Positions 18,216 to 27,425 of a stretch of 64,000 nucleotides of DNA are shown here, one piece after another; the stretch's first letter is position 1, and every line of letters begins with the position of its first letter. This stretch comes from Salinibacterium hongtaonis. GTDB lineage: Bacteria; Actinomycetota; Actinomycetes; Actinomycetales; Microbacteriaceae. A model generated the notes under the pieces. That model saw nothing but the letters and a program-made list of their open reading frames with translations. It was not told the origin of the DNA and did not search any database. Location of the stretch: NCBI RefSeq assembly GCF_003065485.1, contig NZ_CP026951.1, positions 1,674,001 through 1,738,000 on the forward strand, in the 5' to 3' direction. A program made the position numbers and the translations under genes.

Positions 18216-19819
18216 ATCCTAAACAGGCCGAAGGCCGGCTCTGGCAGGGGCGCCGACGCACACACCCGGAGGGCGAGCCCCAGCACCGTGCGGGTATCGG
18301 CAGGGTCGATGACCCCGTCGTCCCACAGACGGGCAGTGGAATAGTACGGGCTTCCCTGCTCTTCGTAGCGGTCAGCGATGGGCTGGCGAAAGTCTGCTTC
18401 GTCGGCCGCGGAGTAGCTTTCGCCTCGGGCAGCCATCTGCTCCCGCCGCACCGACCACAGCACTGACGATGCTTGCTGGCCGCCCATTACCGAAACCCTC
18501 GCCGCTGGCCACATCCACAAAAAGCGGGGCGAGTAGGCCCTTCCACACATGGAGTAGTTGCCAGCGCCGAATGAACCGCCGATCACGACTGTGAGTTTGG
18601 GCACCCGGGTCGTGGCCACCGCCGTGACCATTTTTGCTCCGTGCTTTGCTATGCCGCCCGCCTCAGCGTCCGTCCCCACCATGAAGCCCGAGATGTTCTG
18701 CAGAAAGACCAGGGGCGTGCCGCGCTGGTCGCACAGCTCGATGAAGTGAGCTCCCTTTTGAGCCGACTCGCTGAACAGCACGCCGTTGTTGGCAATGATG
18801 CCCACCGGATGCCCGTGGATGCGGGCGAACCCGGTGACGAGAGTCGTGCCGTACTCCGCCTTGAACTCATGAAACTCGCTGCCATCAACAAGCCTGGCGA
18901 TGACCTCGTGGACGTCGTATGACTCGAGAACGTCGGTGGGAACGACACCATAGAGCTCGTCTTGCGGCACCCGTGGCGGCTCTGATGCGCTCACCTGCCA
19001 GGCGGCCTCGGCGGGCGGCGGCAGGGTCTCGACGATATCGCGCACGATCTGCAGAGCATGATCATCGTTGTCTGCGAGGTGATCGACCACCCCAGAGCGC
19101 CGAGCGTGCACTTCGCCTCCACCGAGCTCCTCAGCGGTGACAACCTCGCCGATTGCCGCTTTGACGAGCGGCGGGCCGCCGAGAAAGATCGTTCCCTCGC
19201 CCCGCACGATCACGGTTTCGTCGCTCATCGCCGGTACATAGGCACCGCCTGCCGTGCAGGATCCCATGACGGAGGCGATCTGCGGCACGCGCTGCGCCGA
19301 CATGCGGGCCTGGTTGTAGAAGATGCGCCCGAAGTGGTCGCGATCGGCGAAAACCTCGTCCTGCATCGGCAGAAAGGCTCCCCCCGAATCGACCAGGTAG
19401 ATGCAGGGGAGCCGATTCTCCAGGGCAATCTCCTGTGCTCTTAGGTGCTTCTTGACCGTGAGAGGGAGGTAGGTTCCGCCCTTGACGGTTGCGTCATTAG
19501 CAATGACCAGGACGGGGCGGTCGTGAACGAGGCCGACGCCAGCGACGACCCCGGCTCCAGGAGCTTCGTCACCATAAAGCCCCGTCGCGGCGAGCGGTGC
19601 GATCTCAAGGAACGGACTGCCCTCATCGAGGAGGCGGTCAACGCGGTCGCGGGCCAGCAGCTTTCCCCTGCTCTGATGACGCAACCGGGATGCTTCTGAG
19701 CCACCCAGCGCCGCCTCGGCGAGTCTCGCGCGCAGTTCGGCGACGAGCGCCTTTTGTGCGGTGGCGTTCGCCTCGAACGCCGCCGAGGTCACGTCGACCC
19801 GACTTTCCAGTGTCTTCAT
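18212..19819 (-). CDS. accD1: Acyl-CoA carboxylase beta subunit (carboxyltransferase)
   Basis: 535 residues, the usual length for methylcrotonyl-CoA carboxylase beta. The two crotonase-fold halves are visible: the N-terminal half with [18 protein letters not shown] and [15 protein letters not shown], and the C-terminal half with [13 protein letters not shown] and [16 protein letters not shown]. It transfers CO2 from biotin to the acyl-CoA. It is the first gene of the minus-strand operon, with AGAAGG 7 bases ahead of its ATG, and faces the TetR gene across a 115-base region that contains a perfect inverted repeat. Confidence 0.94.
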   Translation of the reverse strand: MKTLESRVDVTSAAFEANATAQKALVAELRARLAEAALGGSEASRLRHQSRGKLLARDRVDRLLDEGSPFLEIAPLAATGLYGDEAPGAGVVAGVGLVHDRPVLVIANDATVKGGTYLPLTVKKHLRAQEIALENRLPCIYLVDSGGAFLPMQDEVFADRDHFGRIFYNQARMSAQRVPQIASVMGSCTAGGAYVPAMSDETVIVRGEGTIFLGGPPLVKAAIGEVVTAEELGGGEVHARRSGVVDHLADNDDHALQIVRDIVETLPPPAEAAWQVSASEPPRVPQDELYGVVPTDVLESYDVHEVIARLVDGSEFHEFKAEYGTTLVTGFARIHGHPVGIIANNGVLFSESAQKGAHFIELCDQRGTPLVFLQNISGFMVGTDAEAGGIAKHGAKMVTAVATTRVPKLTVVIGGSFGAGNYSMCGRAYSPRFLWMWPAARVSVMGGQQASSVLWSVRREQMAARGESYSAADEADFRQPIADRYEEQGSPYYSTARLWDDGVIDPADTRTVLGLALRVCASAPLPEPAFGLFRM

Positions 19820-19871
19820 TGACTACCTTCTGAGCTGCTGTGGATGAGAGCGGACCGCTCCTCAAGCCAAT

Positions 19872-19895
19872 TTCAGTTAGTCTCGACTAACTGAA
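19872..19895. promoter_or_regulatory. 24-bp perfect palindromic operator in the TetR/carboxylase gap
   Basis: Arms TTCAGTTAGTC and GACTAACTGAA are perfect 11-base inverted repeats separated by TC. The site is the only strong palindrome in the 115-base gap between the divergent carboxylase and TetR genes, so it is the natural binding site for the TetR product, allowing autoregulation and control of the catabolic operon. Binding itself is inferred. Confidence 0.75.
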
Positions 19896-19934
19896 CTACA
19901 GGCTAACTCTCTCGCCATCGAAGGGGAACCCCCC

Positions 19935-20546
19935 GTGACAGCCCAGACTCCAGACCCGCCAGCCGACGGATCGTCTCGCACCAGGGCAAAGGCCGACCGC
20001 AGAACAGCGCTTCTCGAAGCGGCGGCGCGTCTCTTTGCCGAGAACGGCTTCGCCCAGGTCTCACTCGAGGAGCTCGGCGCCGCGGTCGGCGTGAGCGGCC
20101 CCGCCGTCTACCGGCACTTCGCCAGCAAACAGGCCGTCCTCGCCGCGCTGCTCATCGGCGTTAGCGAATCCCTGCTCGCGGGCGGTCGTTCCGTGATCGC
20201 GCAGCAATCCCCGGCCGCGGTGACGCTTCGAGCACTCATCGACTTCCACGTCGACTTCGCCGTGAGAGACCCCGACGTCATTCGCGTTCACGATCGCGAC
20301 CTGCACAGCCTGTCAGACGACTCCCGCCACACGGTGAGAGAGCTTCAGCGGCGATACAGCGAGCTCTGGGTCGACGTTGCCGCTGAGCTGCGCACCGAGA
20401 CCCGTCAGGAGCTTCGGGTTCGGGTGCAGGCCATTTTCGGCCTCATCAACTCCACCCCGCATACCGCAAGCGGAATCGCTGGGGATTCGCTTCGAGCCCT
20501 CTTGAGCGACATGGCGCTGGCAGCCAGCCTTTCGGCCTCGCAATAG
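19935..20546 (+). CDS. TetR-family transcriptional regulator
   Basis: 203 residues from GTG 19935. The helix-turn-helix is at about residues 25-65 (LLEAAARLFAENGFAQVSLEELG, then SGPAVYRHFASK), followed by a helical ligand-binding domain. It is transcribed away from the carboxylase operon with a 24-bp palindrome between them, the usual arrangement for a local repressor responding to an acyl-CoA or related intermediate. The ligand is inferred from context only. Confidence 0.93.
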   Translation: MTAQTPDPPADGSSRTRAKADRRTALLEAAARLFAENGFAQVSLEELGAAVGVSGPAVYRHFASKQAVLAALLIGVSESLLAGGRSVIAQQSPAAVTLRALIDFHVDFAVRDPDVIRVHDRDLHSLSDDSRHTVRELQRRYSELWVDVAAELRTETRQELRVRVQAIFGLINSTPHTASGIAGDSLRALLSDMALAASLSASQ

Positions 20547-20553
20547 TCCCGAG

Positions 20554-21228
20554 CTAATCGGCCGATGTGCAGATGCAGACCTCGTTGCCCTCAATATCGG
20601 CGAGCACCCACCAGTCCGGCGCGAACTCATCCGTGATGAGAGCACCGCCAGCGGCAAGAGCTGCGGCCAGCCGCGCTTCGGCATTATGCGCAGGAACATA
20701 AACATCGACATGCATGCGATTGCGCTCTGTGCGGGCAGCATCCATGCTCTGAAACCAGACCTTGGGACCGTCGCCGCGCGGGTCTACCAGGCTCGAAGAA
20801 TCGCCGCCGTCAACGTCGACGTAGTCGAGCACCGCCTTCCAAAAGGGACGAAGGTTCCCGGGCTCTGTCGTGTCGATTGCGATCTCGTAGACGCTAGGAA
20901 TATGGTCTGCCGGTTCGCCGCCGACGTGCACGGCGAGGGAATGAATATCCCGTGCCAGCTGCACGTCGCGCGAGGTAACGCCTCCGGAATCATGAGACGT
21001 GAGCACGAACTCTGCCCGGCCCCAACCCAGCTTCATATCGGGATGGTGGTTTAGCGACTCAGCAATCTCACCCGCACGCGTCACAATCGCCGCCGCCGTC
21101 ACAAAATCGGGGGTCGTGTAGTTTGCCCTGAGCGCACCGGCGAGATGTTCGAACGCCGTACCGGCGAGATCCTCTGCGGTCATCTCGGGAGTGAGGAGCT
21201 TATGGGGGTCGACGCTGACTTCGCTCAT
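20554..21228 (-). CDS. Fusion: pterin carbinolamine dehydratase-like domain + VOC/glyoxalase domain
   Basis: 224 residues. The N-terminal ~100 residues look like 4a-hydroxytetrahydrobiopterin dehydratase: the ESLNHHPDMKLGWGRAEF stretch has the paired histidines and Pro-Asp of the PCD active site, and TSRDVQLARDIH continues the fold. The C-terminal ~120 residues form a glyoxalase/bleomycin-resistance (VOC) module with NRMHVDVYV and a final EGNEVCICTS strand. The dehydratase recycles pterin cofactor after aromatic hydroxylation, but no hydroxylase is nearby. It stands alone on the minus strand between the TetR and bkd genes. Confidence 0.85.
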   Translation of the reverse strand: MSEVSVDPHKLLTPEMTAEDLAGTAFEHLAGALRANYTTPDFVTAAAIVTRAGEIAESLNHHPDMKLGWGRAEFVLTSHDSGGVTSRDVQLARDIHSLAVHVGGEPADHIPSVYEIAIDTTEPGNLRPFWKAVLDYVDVDGGDSSSLVDPRGDGPKVWFQSMDAARTERNRMHVDVYVPAHNAEARLAAALAAGGALITDEFAPDWWVLADIEGNEVCICTSAD

Positions 21229-21319
21229 GCGCCCACCTTCCCGCCGAGTTCCGTGGGCGTCAAGTGCCTGGAGGTGAGCATCTGGCCTGAGTTCACGAGC
21301 CTCTGTGGTGCTCGCTGCC

Positions 21320-22573
21320 TCATACGAGAGCGAGAACGCCCGCCGGGTCCCTCAGAATCGACCCCACCGTCGTAAGGAACTCAGAGCCCTGCCGACCATC
21401 GATTAACCGGTGATCGAACGCGAGCGTGAGCGTGACCACGCTGCGCAACTCGATTTCTCCGTCGTGCTCCCACGGCACCCGGCGAATGGCACCCAACGCA
21501 AGAATTGCCGCCTCCCCCGGCGGCAAAATGGGAGTGCCAGCATCCACGCCAAAAACTCCGACATTGGTCACCGTGAAGGTGCCATCCACGAGCTGGTGGG
21601 GCGTAGTCGCCGACTCCCGCGCCGATGCGGTGAGCGCGGTCATTGCATCGGCCAGTGCGGGCAACGAGAGCTCGTCGGCACCGCGGATGTTCGGCACCAG
21701 CAATCCTCGATCCGTTGCGACGGCGATCCCGAGGTTCACATGAGCGAACTGGACCACCTCCTGAGCGGACTCATCCCACCGACTGTTGATCTCCGGCGTG
21801 TGCTTGATCGCCACAAGGCACGCCTTCGCAACAAGAGTGAGAATTCCCATGCTGTGCTCGCGAAGACGCGGCGATTGCCTCAGCCGATCGAGCAGCTCAA
21901 GGCTCTGTGTCACATCGACCGTGAGGGTGAGGCTCGCATGAGGTGCCGTGAACGCACTCTGCACCATGGCCTCCGCCATCCGCCGACGGACCCCCGTGAT
22001 GGGGCTGCGCACCTCCGACTGCTGCTCAAATGCATCTGTAGCGCCCGAGTACGCAGAATCGGCGGCATCCCGGGCCGCCACGGGCGCCGCCTGATGAGAG
22101 GCCAGCCACTCCGTTCTGCGGTGGCGTCGCCGGGGAAGCTCCCCCGTCTCACCCTTGGGCCCGTAACCCACGAGGACGGCGGTGCGGTTCGCCGCTGGGG
22201 CAACACCCTCGCTCACGCTTTCGCTCACGCCCTCGCTCACGCTCTCGGCAGCAACCGGCTCGGGGTCGACCACTGCCGCGGTAACGGCATCAGCGGCCTC
22301 GAGATCTGCTGCGGGCGGAGAGTCATCCCCGTCATCCGTCTCGATCGACACGATCACCGAGCCGACGCGCACGGAGTCGCCGGGGTCTGCGAGAAGGGAG
22401 CGCACCACGCCCGCGAAAGGCGAGGGAAGCTGCACGAGAGCCTTGGCGGTCTCAACCTCCGCAAGAATCTGGTTCAGCTCGACCGTGTCCCCGACCTGCA
22501 CCTCCCACGACACAAGCTCTGATTCGGTAAGGCCCTCGCCGAGGTCGGGGAGGGCAAAGTCGCGAAGGCTCAT
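21320..22573 (-). CDS. bkdC: Branched-chain 2-oxoacid dehydrogenase E2 (acyltransferase)
   Basis: About 417 residues from ATG 22573, which overlaps the E1-beta stop as ATGA; an ATG nine bases upstream is an alternative. The N-terminal lipoyl domain has the lipoylated lysine at about residue 44 (EVETAKALVQ), followed by a long Ala/Val/Glu-rich linker and the VLVGYGPKGE signature of actinobacterial E2s. The catalytic domain contains the His of FDHRLIDGR near residue 388. Between the Arg-rich linker and the catalytic domain I cannot find a peripheral subunit-binding domain, which normally docks E1 or E3; about 45 residues are simply absent. The reading frame is intact throughout. Confidence 0.92.
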   Translation of the reverse strand: MSLRDFALPDLGEGLTESELVSWEVQVGDTVELNQILAEVETAKALVQLPSPFAGVVRSLLADPGDSVRVGSVIVSIETDDGDDSPPAADLEAADAVTAAVVDPEPVAAESVSEGVSESVSEGVAPAANRTAVLVGYGPKGETGELPRRRHRRTEWLASHQAAPVAARDAADSAYSGATDAFEQQSEVRSPITGVRRRMAEAMVQSAFTAPHASLTLTVDVTQSLELLDRLRQSPRLREHSMGILTLVAKACLVAIKHTPEINSRWDESAQEVVQFAHVNLGIAVATDRGLLVPNIRGADELSLPALADAMTALTASARESATTPHQLVDGTFTVTNVGVFGVDAGTPILPPGEAAILALGAIRRVPWEHDGEIELRSVVTLTLAFDHRLIDGRQGSEFLTTVGSILRDPAGVLALV

Positions 22574-23601
22574 AGTGTCCATCCGGTCAAAGAGTTTGCA
22601 CGGCCGAGCACGCGGTCAACTGCGTCGAGAACACGGTCGAGATCGGGGAGAAAGTGCTCCTCTAGCCGTGAGGGCGGATAGGGGATGTCGTGGCCGGTGA
22701 CACGCGCTGGTGCAGCCAAAAGGTGGGTGAAGCAGCGTTCGGTGATGCTCGTTGCAAGTTCGGCACCGAGACCGCCGAACTGTTGTGCCTCATGGGTAAT
22801 AACGAGGCGACCAGTCTTGCGCACCGAGGCCTCAACGGTATCGAAGTCCACAGGAGACAGCGAGCGAAGATCAATAACCTCAAGCGAAATGCCCTCATCG
22901 GCTGCCGCGAGCGCCGCGTCAAGCGCCGTCGCCACGAGCGGGCCGTAGGTCACAATCGTGGCGTCGGTTCCCTCAACGACAACGCGGGCGGCCTCAAGCG
23001 GCGGTGCAGCATCGAGCGAAGCGTCAACCTCGCCCGTAACCCAGTACCTCCGCTTCGGCTCGAAGAACAGCACGGGGTCGTCGCAGGCGATGGCCTGCCG
23101 AATCATCCAATACGCATCCTGGGGGTGAGAGCACGCCACGACCCTCAGGCCGGCGGTGTGCGCAAAGTATGCCTCGGGCGACTCGGAATGGTGCTCGACC
23201 GCACCGATGCCCCCGCCGAACGGCACCCTGATGGTGATCGGCATGCGAACGGCGCCGCGCGTGCGGTAATGCAGTTTTGCCACCTGCGCCACGATCTGGT
23301 CGAACGCCGGATAGATGAAACCGTCGAACTGAATCTCGACCACCGGCCGGTAGCCGCGATAGGCGAGGCCCACGGCCGTGCCCAGGATGCCCGCCTCTGC
23401 AAGAGGCGTATCGATTACCCGGTCGGCCCCCCACTTCTTTTGCAGACCGTCTGTCACGCGAAAGACGCCGCCGAGACGCCCGATGTCTTCGCCCATCAGC
23501 AACACTCTGTCGTCGGCGGCCAGGGCGCCATCGAGTCCAAGCCCGATCGCCGCGCCCAGCGTCTTCTGCGCCACCGTCTTCTGTGCCATCTCGCCGCTCA
23601 T
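22570..23601 (-). CDS. bkdB: Branched-chain 2-oxoacid dehydrogenase E1 beta
   Basis: 343 residues. Transketolase-type pyrimidine-binding domain with LMGEDIGRLGGVFRVT near the N-terminus and EAGILGTAVGLAYRG, followed by the C-terminal domain with LEVIDLRSLSPVD and VITHEAQQFGG. It pairs with E1 alpha to decarboxylate branched 2-oxo acids with thiamine diphosphate. Start and stop overlap the neighbouring E1-alpha and E2 genes by 4 bases each, so the three are one transcription and translation unit. Confidence 0.95.
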   Translation of the reverse strand: MSGEMAQKTVAQKTLGAAIGLGLDGALAADDRVLLMGEDIGRLGGVFRVTDGLQKKWGADRVIDTPLAEAGILGTAVGLAYRGYRPVVEIQFDGFIYPAFDQIVAQVAKLHYRTRGAVRMPITIRVPFGGGIGAVEHHSESPEAYFAHTAGLRVVACSHPQDAYWMIRQAIACDDPVLFFEPKRRYWVTGEVDASLDAAPPLEAARVVVEGTDATIVTYGPLVATALDAALAAADEGISLEVIDLRSLSPVDFDTVEASVRKTGRLVITHEAQQFGGLGAELATSITERCFTHLLAAPARVTGHDIPYPPSRLEEHFLPDLDRVLDAVDRVLGRANSLTGWTL

Positions 23602-24770
23602 CGCTCCTCCCCCAGCATGTCGAGGTACGCGGCGTACTGGCTGCGTTGGCGCAGCACGCGCGATGTCGGCTCAGTAAACACGTGATCGAAAAGTTCGAGG
23701 GGGCGAGGGTCTGGCAGCTCAAGGCAGGCGCGCCTGAGATCGGCGGCGACGGCATCCGCAGTGCGTGATGCCACCTCATGCACGCTGTGCAGGCCATTTA
23801 GCTCGAGATTGCGCTCCACTCGTGCGATCGGGTCGAGCTGAAGCCACTCATCGTGCTCGGCGGGGTCGGCATAGCGAGACGGATCATCGGATGTGGTGTG
23901 CGGCCCCATCCGATAGGTCACCGCCTCGATATAGCTGGGCCCGTCACCTCGCCGTGCTCGATCAAGCGCCCACCGGGTCGCCGCCATCATGGCAAGCACG
24001 TCGTTGCCATCGACTCGAATGCTCGGAATGCCGAACCCTGGGGCGCGGTCGGCGAGAGGCCTGCGCGCAACGAGACTCACGGGCTCCGAAATCGCCCAGT
24101 GATTGTTCTGGCAGAGAAAGATGACGGGGGCACGGAATGCGGCGGCAAACACCATCGCCTCCGAGACATCCCCCTGGCTTGTTGCCCCGTCGCCGAAGTA
24201 GGCGACGGCAACCGAATCTGCACCGTCTTTTGCACAGCCCATCGCGTAACCGGTTGCGTGGAGCGTTTGGGCACCGATGATGACGGCGGGCGGCGCCATC
24301 CCGAACTCGTAAGGATCCCAGCCGGATGCTGCCGTGCCCCGCCACATCGGCATCATCTCCTCGACACCAACGCCGCGGCAGTAGGCGACGGCGTTCTCGC
24401 GGTAGCTCGTGAAGACGAAATCGTCTGATCTCAGCGCCCTAGCTGACCCGATCTGCGCTGCCTCCTGCCCTCGAAGCGGAGGCCACAGCCCCACCTGCCC
24501 CTGCCGCTGCAGCGCGATTCCCTCGCTGTCGATACGGCGAACGACGACCATGTCTTCATAGAGTTCGGCGAGTCTCTCCGCCGTTATGTCACTCACCCAC
24601 GGGTCGAAATCGTCGTTGGGGATGCGGCGACCGTCTGGGCCGAGCAAACGCAGAGGTGTCTCTGCCGGGCTCTGCACTGGGTCGAGAAACTCGGTTGCTG
24701 CCTCGGTCGCGTTCGGCTCACGGTTTTCAGGACCCTGAACTCGTCCCGTGCTGACAATCGCTGACGTCAC
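23598..24770 (-). CDS. bkdA: Branched-chain 2-oxoacid dehydrogenase E1 alpha
   Basis: About 390 residues from GTG 24770, chosen because a GAGGAGG ribosome-binding site sits 5 bases upstream; the frame stays open further upstream but into the divergent promoter region. The thiamine diphosphate motif is GDGATSQGDVSEAM with QNNHWAISEP following. The phosphorylation-loop region reads TYRMGPHTTSDDPSRY, typical of branched-chain rather than pyruvate E1 enzymes. It heads the bkdABC unit that converts the 2-oxo acids of leucine, isoleucine and valine to acyl-CoAs, feeding the carboxylase operon nearby. Confidence 0.95.
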   Translation of the reverse strand: MTSAIVSTGRVQGPENREPNATEAATEFLDPVQSPAETPLRLLGPDGRRIPNDDFDPWVSDITAERLAELYEDMVVVRRIDSEGIALQRQGQVGLWPPLRGQEAAQIGSARALRSDDFVFTSYRENAVAYCRGVGVEEMMPMWRGTAASGWDPYEFGMAPPAVIIGAQTLHATGYAMGCAKDGADSVAVAYFGDGATSQGDVSEAMVFAAAFRAPVIFLCQNNHWAISEPVSLVARRPLADRAPGFGIPSIRVDGNDVLAMMAATRWALDRARRGDGPSYIEAVTYRMGPHTTSDDPSRYADPAEHDEWLQLDPIARVERNLELNGLHSVHEVASRTADAVAADLRRACLELPDPRPLELFDHVFTEPTSRVLRQRSQYAAYLDMLGEER

Positions 24771-25002
24771 AGCTGCCTCCTCGACCGGTGCCGACCGCAG
24801 CAGGTGAGCCAGGGTTAGGCACGATCCATCCAGCCCGGGCTTGTGGCTCAGGCTGATCGGGCTTCGTTGCCCGACGTAGGTGACGCTACGCACGGCGGGC
24901 TGGAAAATCAACCACTGCCGCGGCGCGTGGGAGCGCATCCCTTTCGGTCACCCCGTCGAGCCGATAGCCTCTGCCCAGACCCGACCGGCAGAGGAGCCCA
25001 CG

Positions 25003-26667
25003 ATGTCAGCAGCAACTCCCGCACAGAGCGATGCCATCGTGATCGGGGCTGGCCTTGCTGGGCTGGTCGCAGCGGCAGAACTCATCGACGCCGGCAAGAG
25101 AGTGACGATTCTCGATCAGGAGCCAGAAGCCAGCCTCGGCGGGCAAGCGTGGTGGTCATTCGGCGGCCTCTTTCTTATTGACTCGCCTGAGCAGCGTCGC
25201 ATGGGAGTGCACGACAGCATCGACCTCGCCCGCGACGACTGGTACGGCAGCGCAGGCTTCGACCGAGACGATGAGGATGCCTGGGGGCGCAGATGGGCGG
25301 AGGCCTACCTCGATTTTGCCGCGGGAGAAAAACGTTCCTGGCTTCACGCAATGGGGGTTCGCTGGTTCCCCGTCGTTGGCTGGGCGGAGCGCGGCGGGTA
25401 TACAGCGACGGGGCACGGAAACTCGGTTCCGCGGTTCCACATCACGTGGGGCACCGGGCCAGGACTCCTTGCTCCCTTCCTCGCCAGGGTGCGAGCCGGA
25501 GTCGAATCGGGGCACGTCACCCTGCTCTTTAGGCACCGTGTCGACGAGCTCGTCGTCGAGGACGGTGCCGTGGTCGGAGCACGGGGATCTGTGCTCGCGC
25601 CCGACAACGCCGCACGCGGTGCCGCCAGCAACCGCGACGTGACCGCAGATTTTGAGGTGCGGGCAGCATCCGTCATCGTGTCGTCCGGTGGAATCGGCGG
25701 CAACCATGATCTGGTTCGAGAGCAGTGGCCGGCGAGGATGGGCACGCCGCCCGTATCGATGCTGTCGGGCGTGCCAGCACACGTTGATGGACGGATGCTC
25801 GGCATCGCAGCGCAGGCGGGCGGGCGTCTCGTCAACGGCGATCGCATGTGGCACTACGTCGAGGGCATCGAGAACTACGCGCCCGTATGGGCCAAGCACG
25901 GAATCCGCATTCTGCCCGGCCCATCGAGCATCTGGCTCGACGCGACAGGTAAGCGTTTGCCCGTGCCGTTGTTCCCCGGCTTCGACACCCTCGGAACTCT
26001 CGAACATCTGCGCACGACGGGCCACGACCACAGCTGGTTCGTGCTCACGCAGAAGATTATCGAGAAGGAATTTGCCCTGTCGGGGAGTGAGCAGAATCCC
26101 GATCTGACCGGCAAGGACATTCCTCTGCTGCTGCAGCGGGTGCGCGCGGGAGCGCCTGGGCCCGTCGAGGCATTCAAGGATCGGGGTGCCGACTTTATTG
26201 TCGCCGACACCCTTGACGACCTGCTCGATCGAATGCAGCAGCTCACCCCCGACGTGCCCATCGATGCCGCACGGGTGCGGTGGGAGATTGCTGCTCGCGA
26301 CCGCCAGCTCGACAACGAGTTCAGCAAGGATTCGCAGGTCAACGCACTACGACAGGCTAGGAACTATCGCGGGGACAAGCTCATCAGGGTTGCCTCGCCC
26401 CACAAAATTCTCGACCCCTCGGCCGGGCCCCTCATCGCCGTGAAGCTCCACATCCTCACGCGCAAGTCGCTGGGCGGGCTGCAAACCGATCTGGATGCCC
26501 GCGTGCTCGGCAGCGATGGGGCCCCGATCCCTGGGCTCTACGCTGCGGGCGAGGCGGCCGGTTTCGGCGGAGGCGGAGTCCACGGGTACCGCTCGCTCGA
26601 AGGGACCTTTCTTGGCGGCTGCCTCTTCAGCGGTCGAACGGCGGGCCGCGCCGCCGCAGCGCAGTAG
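25003..26667 (+). CDS. FAD-binding dehydrogenase (fumarate reductase/KstD-like flavoprotein)
   Basis: About 554 residues from ATG 25003, with GAGGAG 6 bases before it. The N-terminal dinucleotide-binding motif GAGLAGLVAAAEL and the EPEASLGGQAWWSFGG segment identify the succinate dehydrogenase/fumarate reductase flavoprotein fold; the C-terminal FAD motif is GLYAAGEAAGFGGGGVHGYR. It has the length and layout of proteins annotated as FAD-binding dehydrogenases related to 3-ketosteroid dehydrogenases. No steroid genes are nearby, so the substrate is unknown. It is divergent from bkdA. Confidence 0.9.
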   Translation: MSAATPAQSDAIVIGAGLAGLVAAAELIDAGKRVTILDQEPEASLGGQAWWSFGGLFLIDSPEQRRMGVHDSIDLARDDWYGSAGFDRDDEDAWGRRWAEAYLDFAAGEKRSWLHAMGVRWFPVVGWAERGGYTATGHGNSVPRFHITWGTGPGLLAPFLARVRAGVESGHVTLLFRHRVDELVVEDGAVVGARGSVLAPDNAARGAASNRDVTADFEVRAASVIVSSGGIGGNHDLVREQWPARMGTPPVSMLSGVPAHVDGRMLGIAAQAGGRLVNGDRMWHYVEGIENYAPVWAKHGIRILPGPSSIWLDATGKRLPVPLFPGFDTLGTLEHLRTTGHDHSWFVLTQKIIEKEFALSGSEQNPDLTGKDIPLLLQRVRAGAPGPVEAFKDRGADFIVADTLDDLLDRMQQLTPDVPIDAARVRWEIAARDRQLDNEFSKDSQVNALRQARNYRGDKLIRVASPHKILDPSAGPLIAVKLHILTRKSLGGLQTDLDARVLGSDGAPIPGLYAAGEAAGFGGGGVHGYRSLEGTFLGGCLFSGRTAGRAAAAQ

Positions 26668-26680
26668 CCGTCCGACCCAC

Positions 26681-26734
26681 CGCTCACGGAGCGCACGAAG
26701 GGCCCGACGACTCCGCCGGGCCATTCTGTGAGCG
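26681..26734. terminator. Bidirectional stem-loop between convergent genes
   Basis: Two nested inverted repeats: outer CGCTCAC (26681-26687) with GTGAGCG (26728-26734), inner GGCCCG (26701-26706) with CGGGCC (26717-26722). It sits in the gap between the convergent flavin dehydrogenase and HPS genes, so it may end transcription from both sides. No clear T-run. Confidence 0.5.
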
Positions 26735-26737
26735 CGC

Positions 26738-27361
26738 TTAGACGATTGCGGCCCGGAGAGCAGCTGCGGCCGCTCCGACATCGGGAGCACCATAGATGGC
26801 GCCGCCCGCTACGGCGACCTGTGCGCCGGACTGCTGAACCGAAGCGATTGTCGAGACGTTGATGCCACCGGCCACCGAGAACGGCACACCAGAGCTTTCG
26901 CCGTCCCGCAGCAGCGTGGAGAACGTGAAGCCCTCTTCTGCCTGCTCGTCGAGACCGGCGTGCATCTCGACGAACTCCACACCAAGGGCGACGACCTCCT
27001 TGGCACGGGCGGGCTTGTCGGCAACGCCGATGAGGTCAACGACGACACCCTTGCCATGCTTCTTGGCCGCTGTGACGGCACCGACGATGGTGCTGTCGCC
27101 CGCCGCACCGAGCACGGTCACGAGGTCGGCACCGGCGGCGAATGCGATGTCGGCTTCGAGCTCGCCAGCATCCATGGTTTTGAGGTCGGCGAACACGATC
27201 TTGTCGGGGTGCGCTGCCTTGATGGCCGTGATGGCCGAGAGGCCTGCGCTCTTGATGAGCGGGGTTCCCAGCTCAAGGATGTCAACGTAGGGCGCCGCGG
27301 CTGCGGCGAGTTCGAGGGCTGCCTCGGTGGTGAGGGTGTCCATGGCGAACTGCAGTTTCAT
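26738..27361 (-). CDS. hxlA: 3-Hexulose-6-phosphate synthase
   Basis: About 207 residues from ATG 27361 (MKLQFAMDTLTTEAALELA), the standard length. It condenses formaldehyde with ribulose 5-phosphate, the first step of the ribulose monophosphate pathway. The TIM-barrel signature is clear: LELGTPLIKSAGL, the catalytic FADLKTMD aspartate and lysine, DLIGVADKPARA, VEMHAGLDEQ, and the phosphate-binding SVAGGIN and VAVAGGAIYGA loops. The upstream open frame extending past 27361 is spurious. It follows hxlB by 64 bases on the same strand. Without a methanol dehydrogenase in view, formaldehyde detoxification is as likely as methylotrophic growth. Confidence 0.94.
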   Translation of the reverse strand: MKLQFAMDTLTTEAALELAAAAAPYVDILELGTPLIKSAGLSAITAIKAAHPDKIVFADLKTMDAGELEADIAFAAGADLVTVLGAAGDSTIVGAVTAAKKHGKGVVVDLIGVADKPARAKEVVALGVEFVEMHAGLDEQAEEGFTFSTLLRDGESSGVPFSVAGGINVSTIASVQQSGAQVAVAGGAIYGAPDVGAAAAALRAAIV

Positions 27362-27425
27362 GTGGTTCTTTCTGTTCGGTTGTTGCTGGGCTTGTCGTTC
27401 TGGCTTGCGGCGGAGTGGAGGAGGC

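Noticed and set aside
24857-24874. TCGGGC/GCCCGA inverted repeat ahead of bkdA as an operator
   Set aside because: Only 6-base GC arms with a 6-base loop; too common in this GC-rich sequence to claim.
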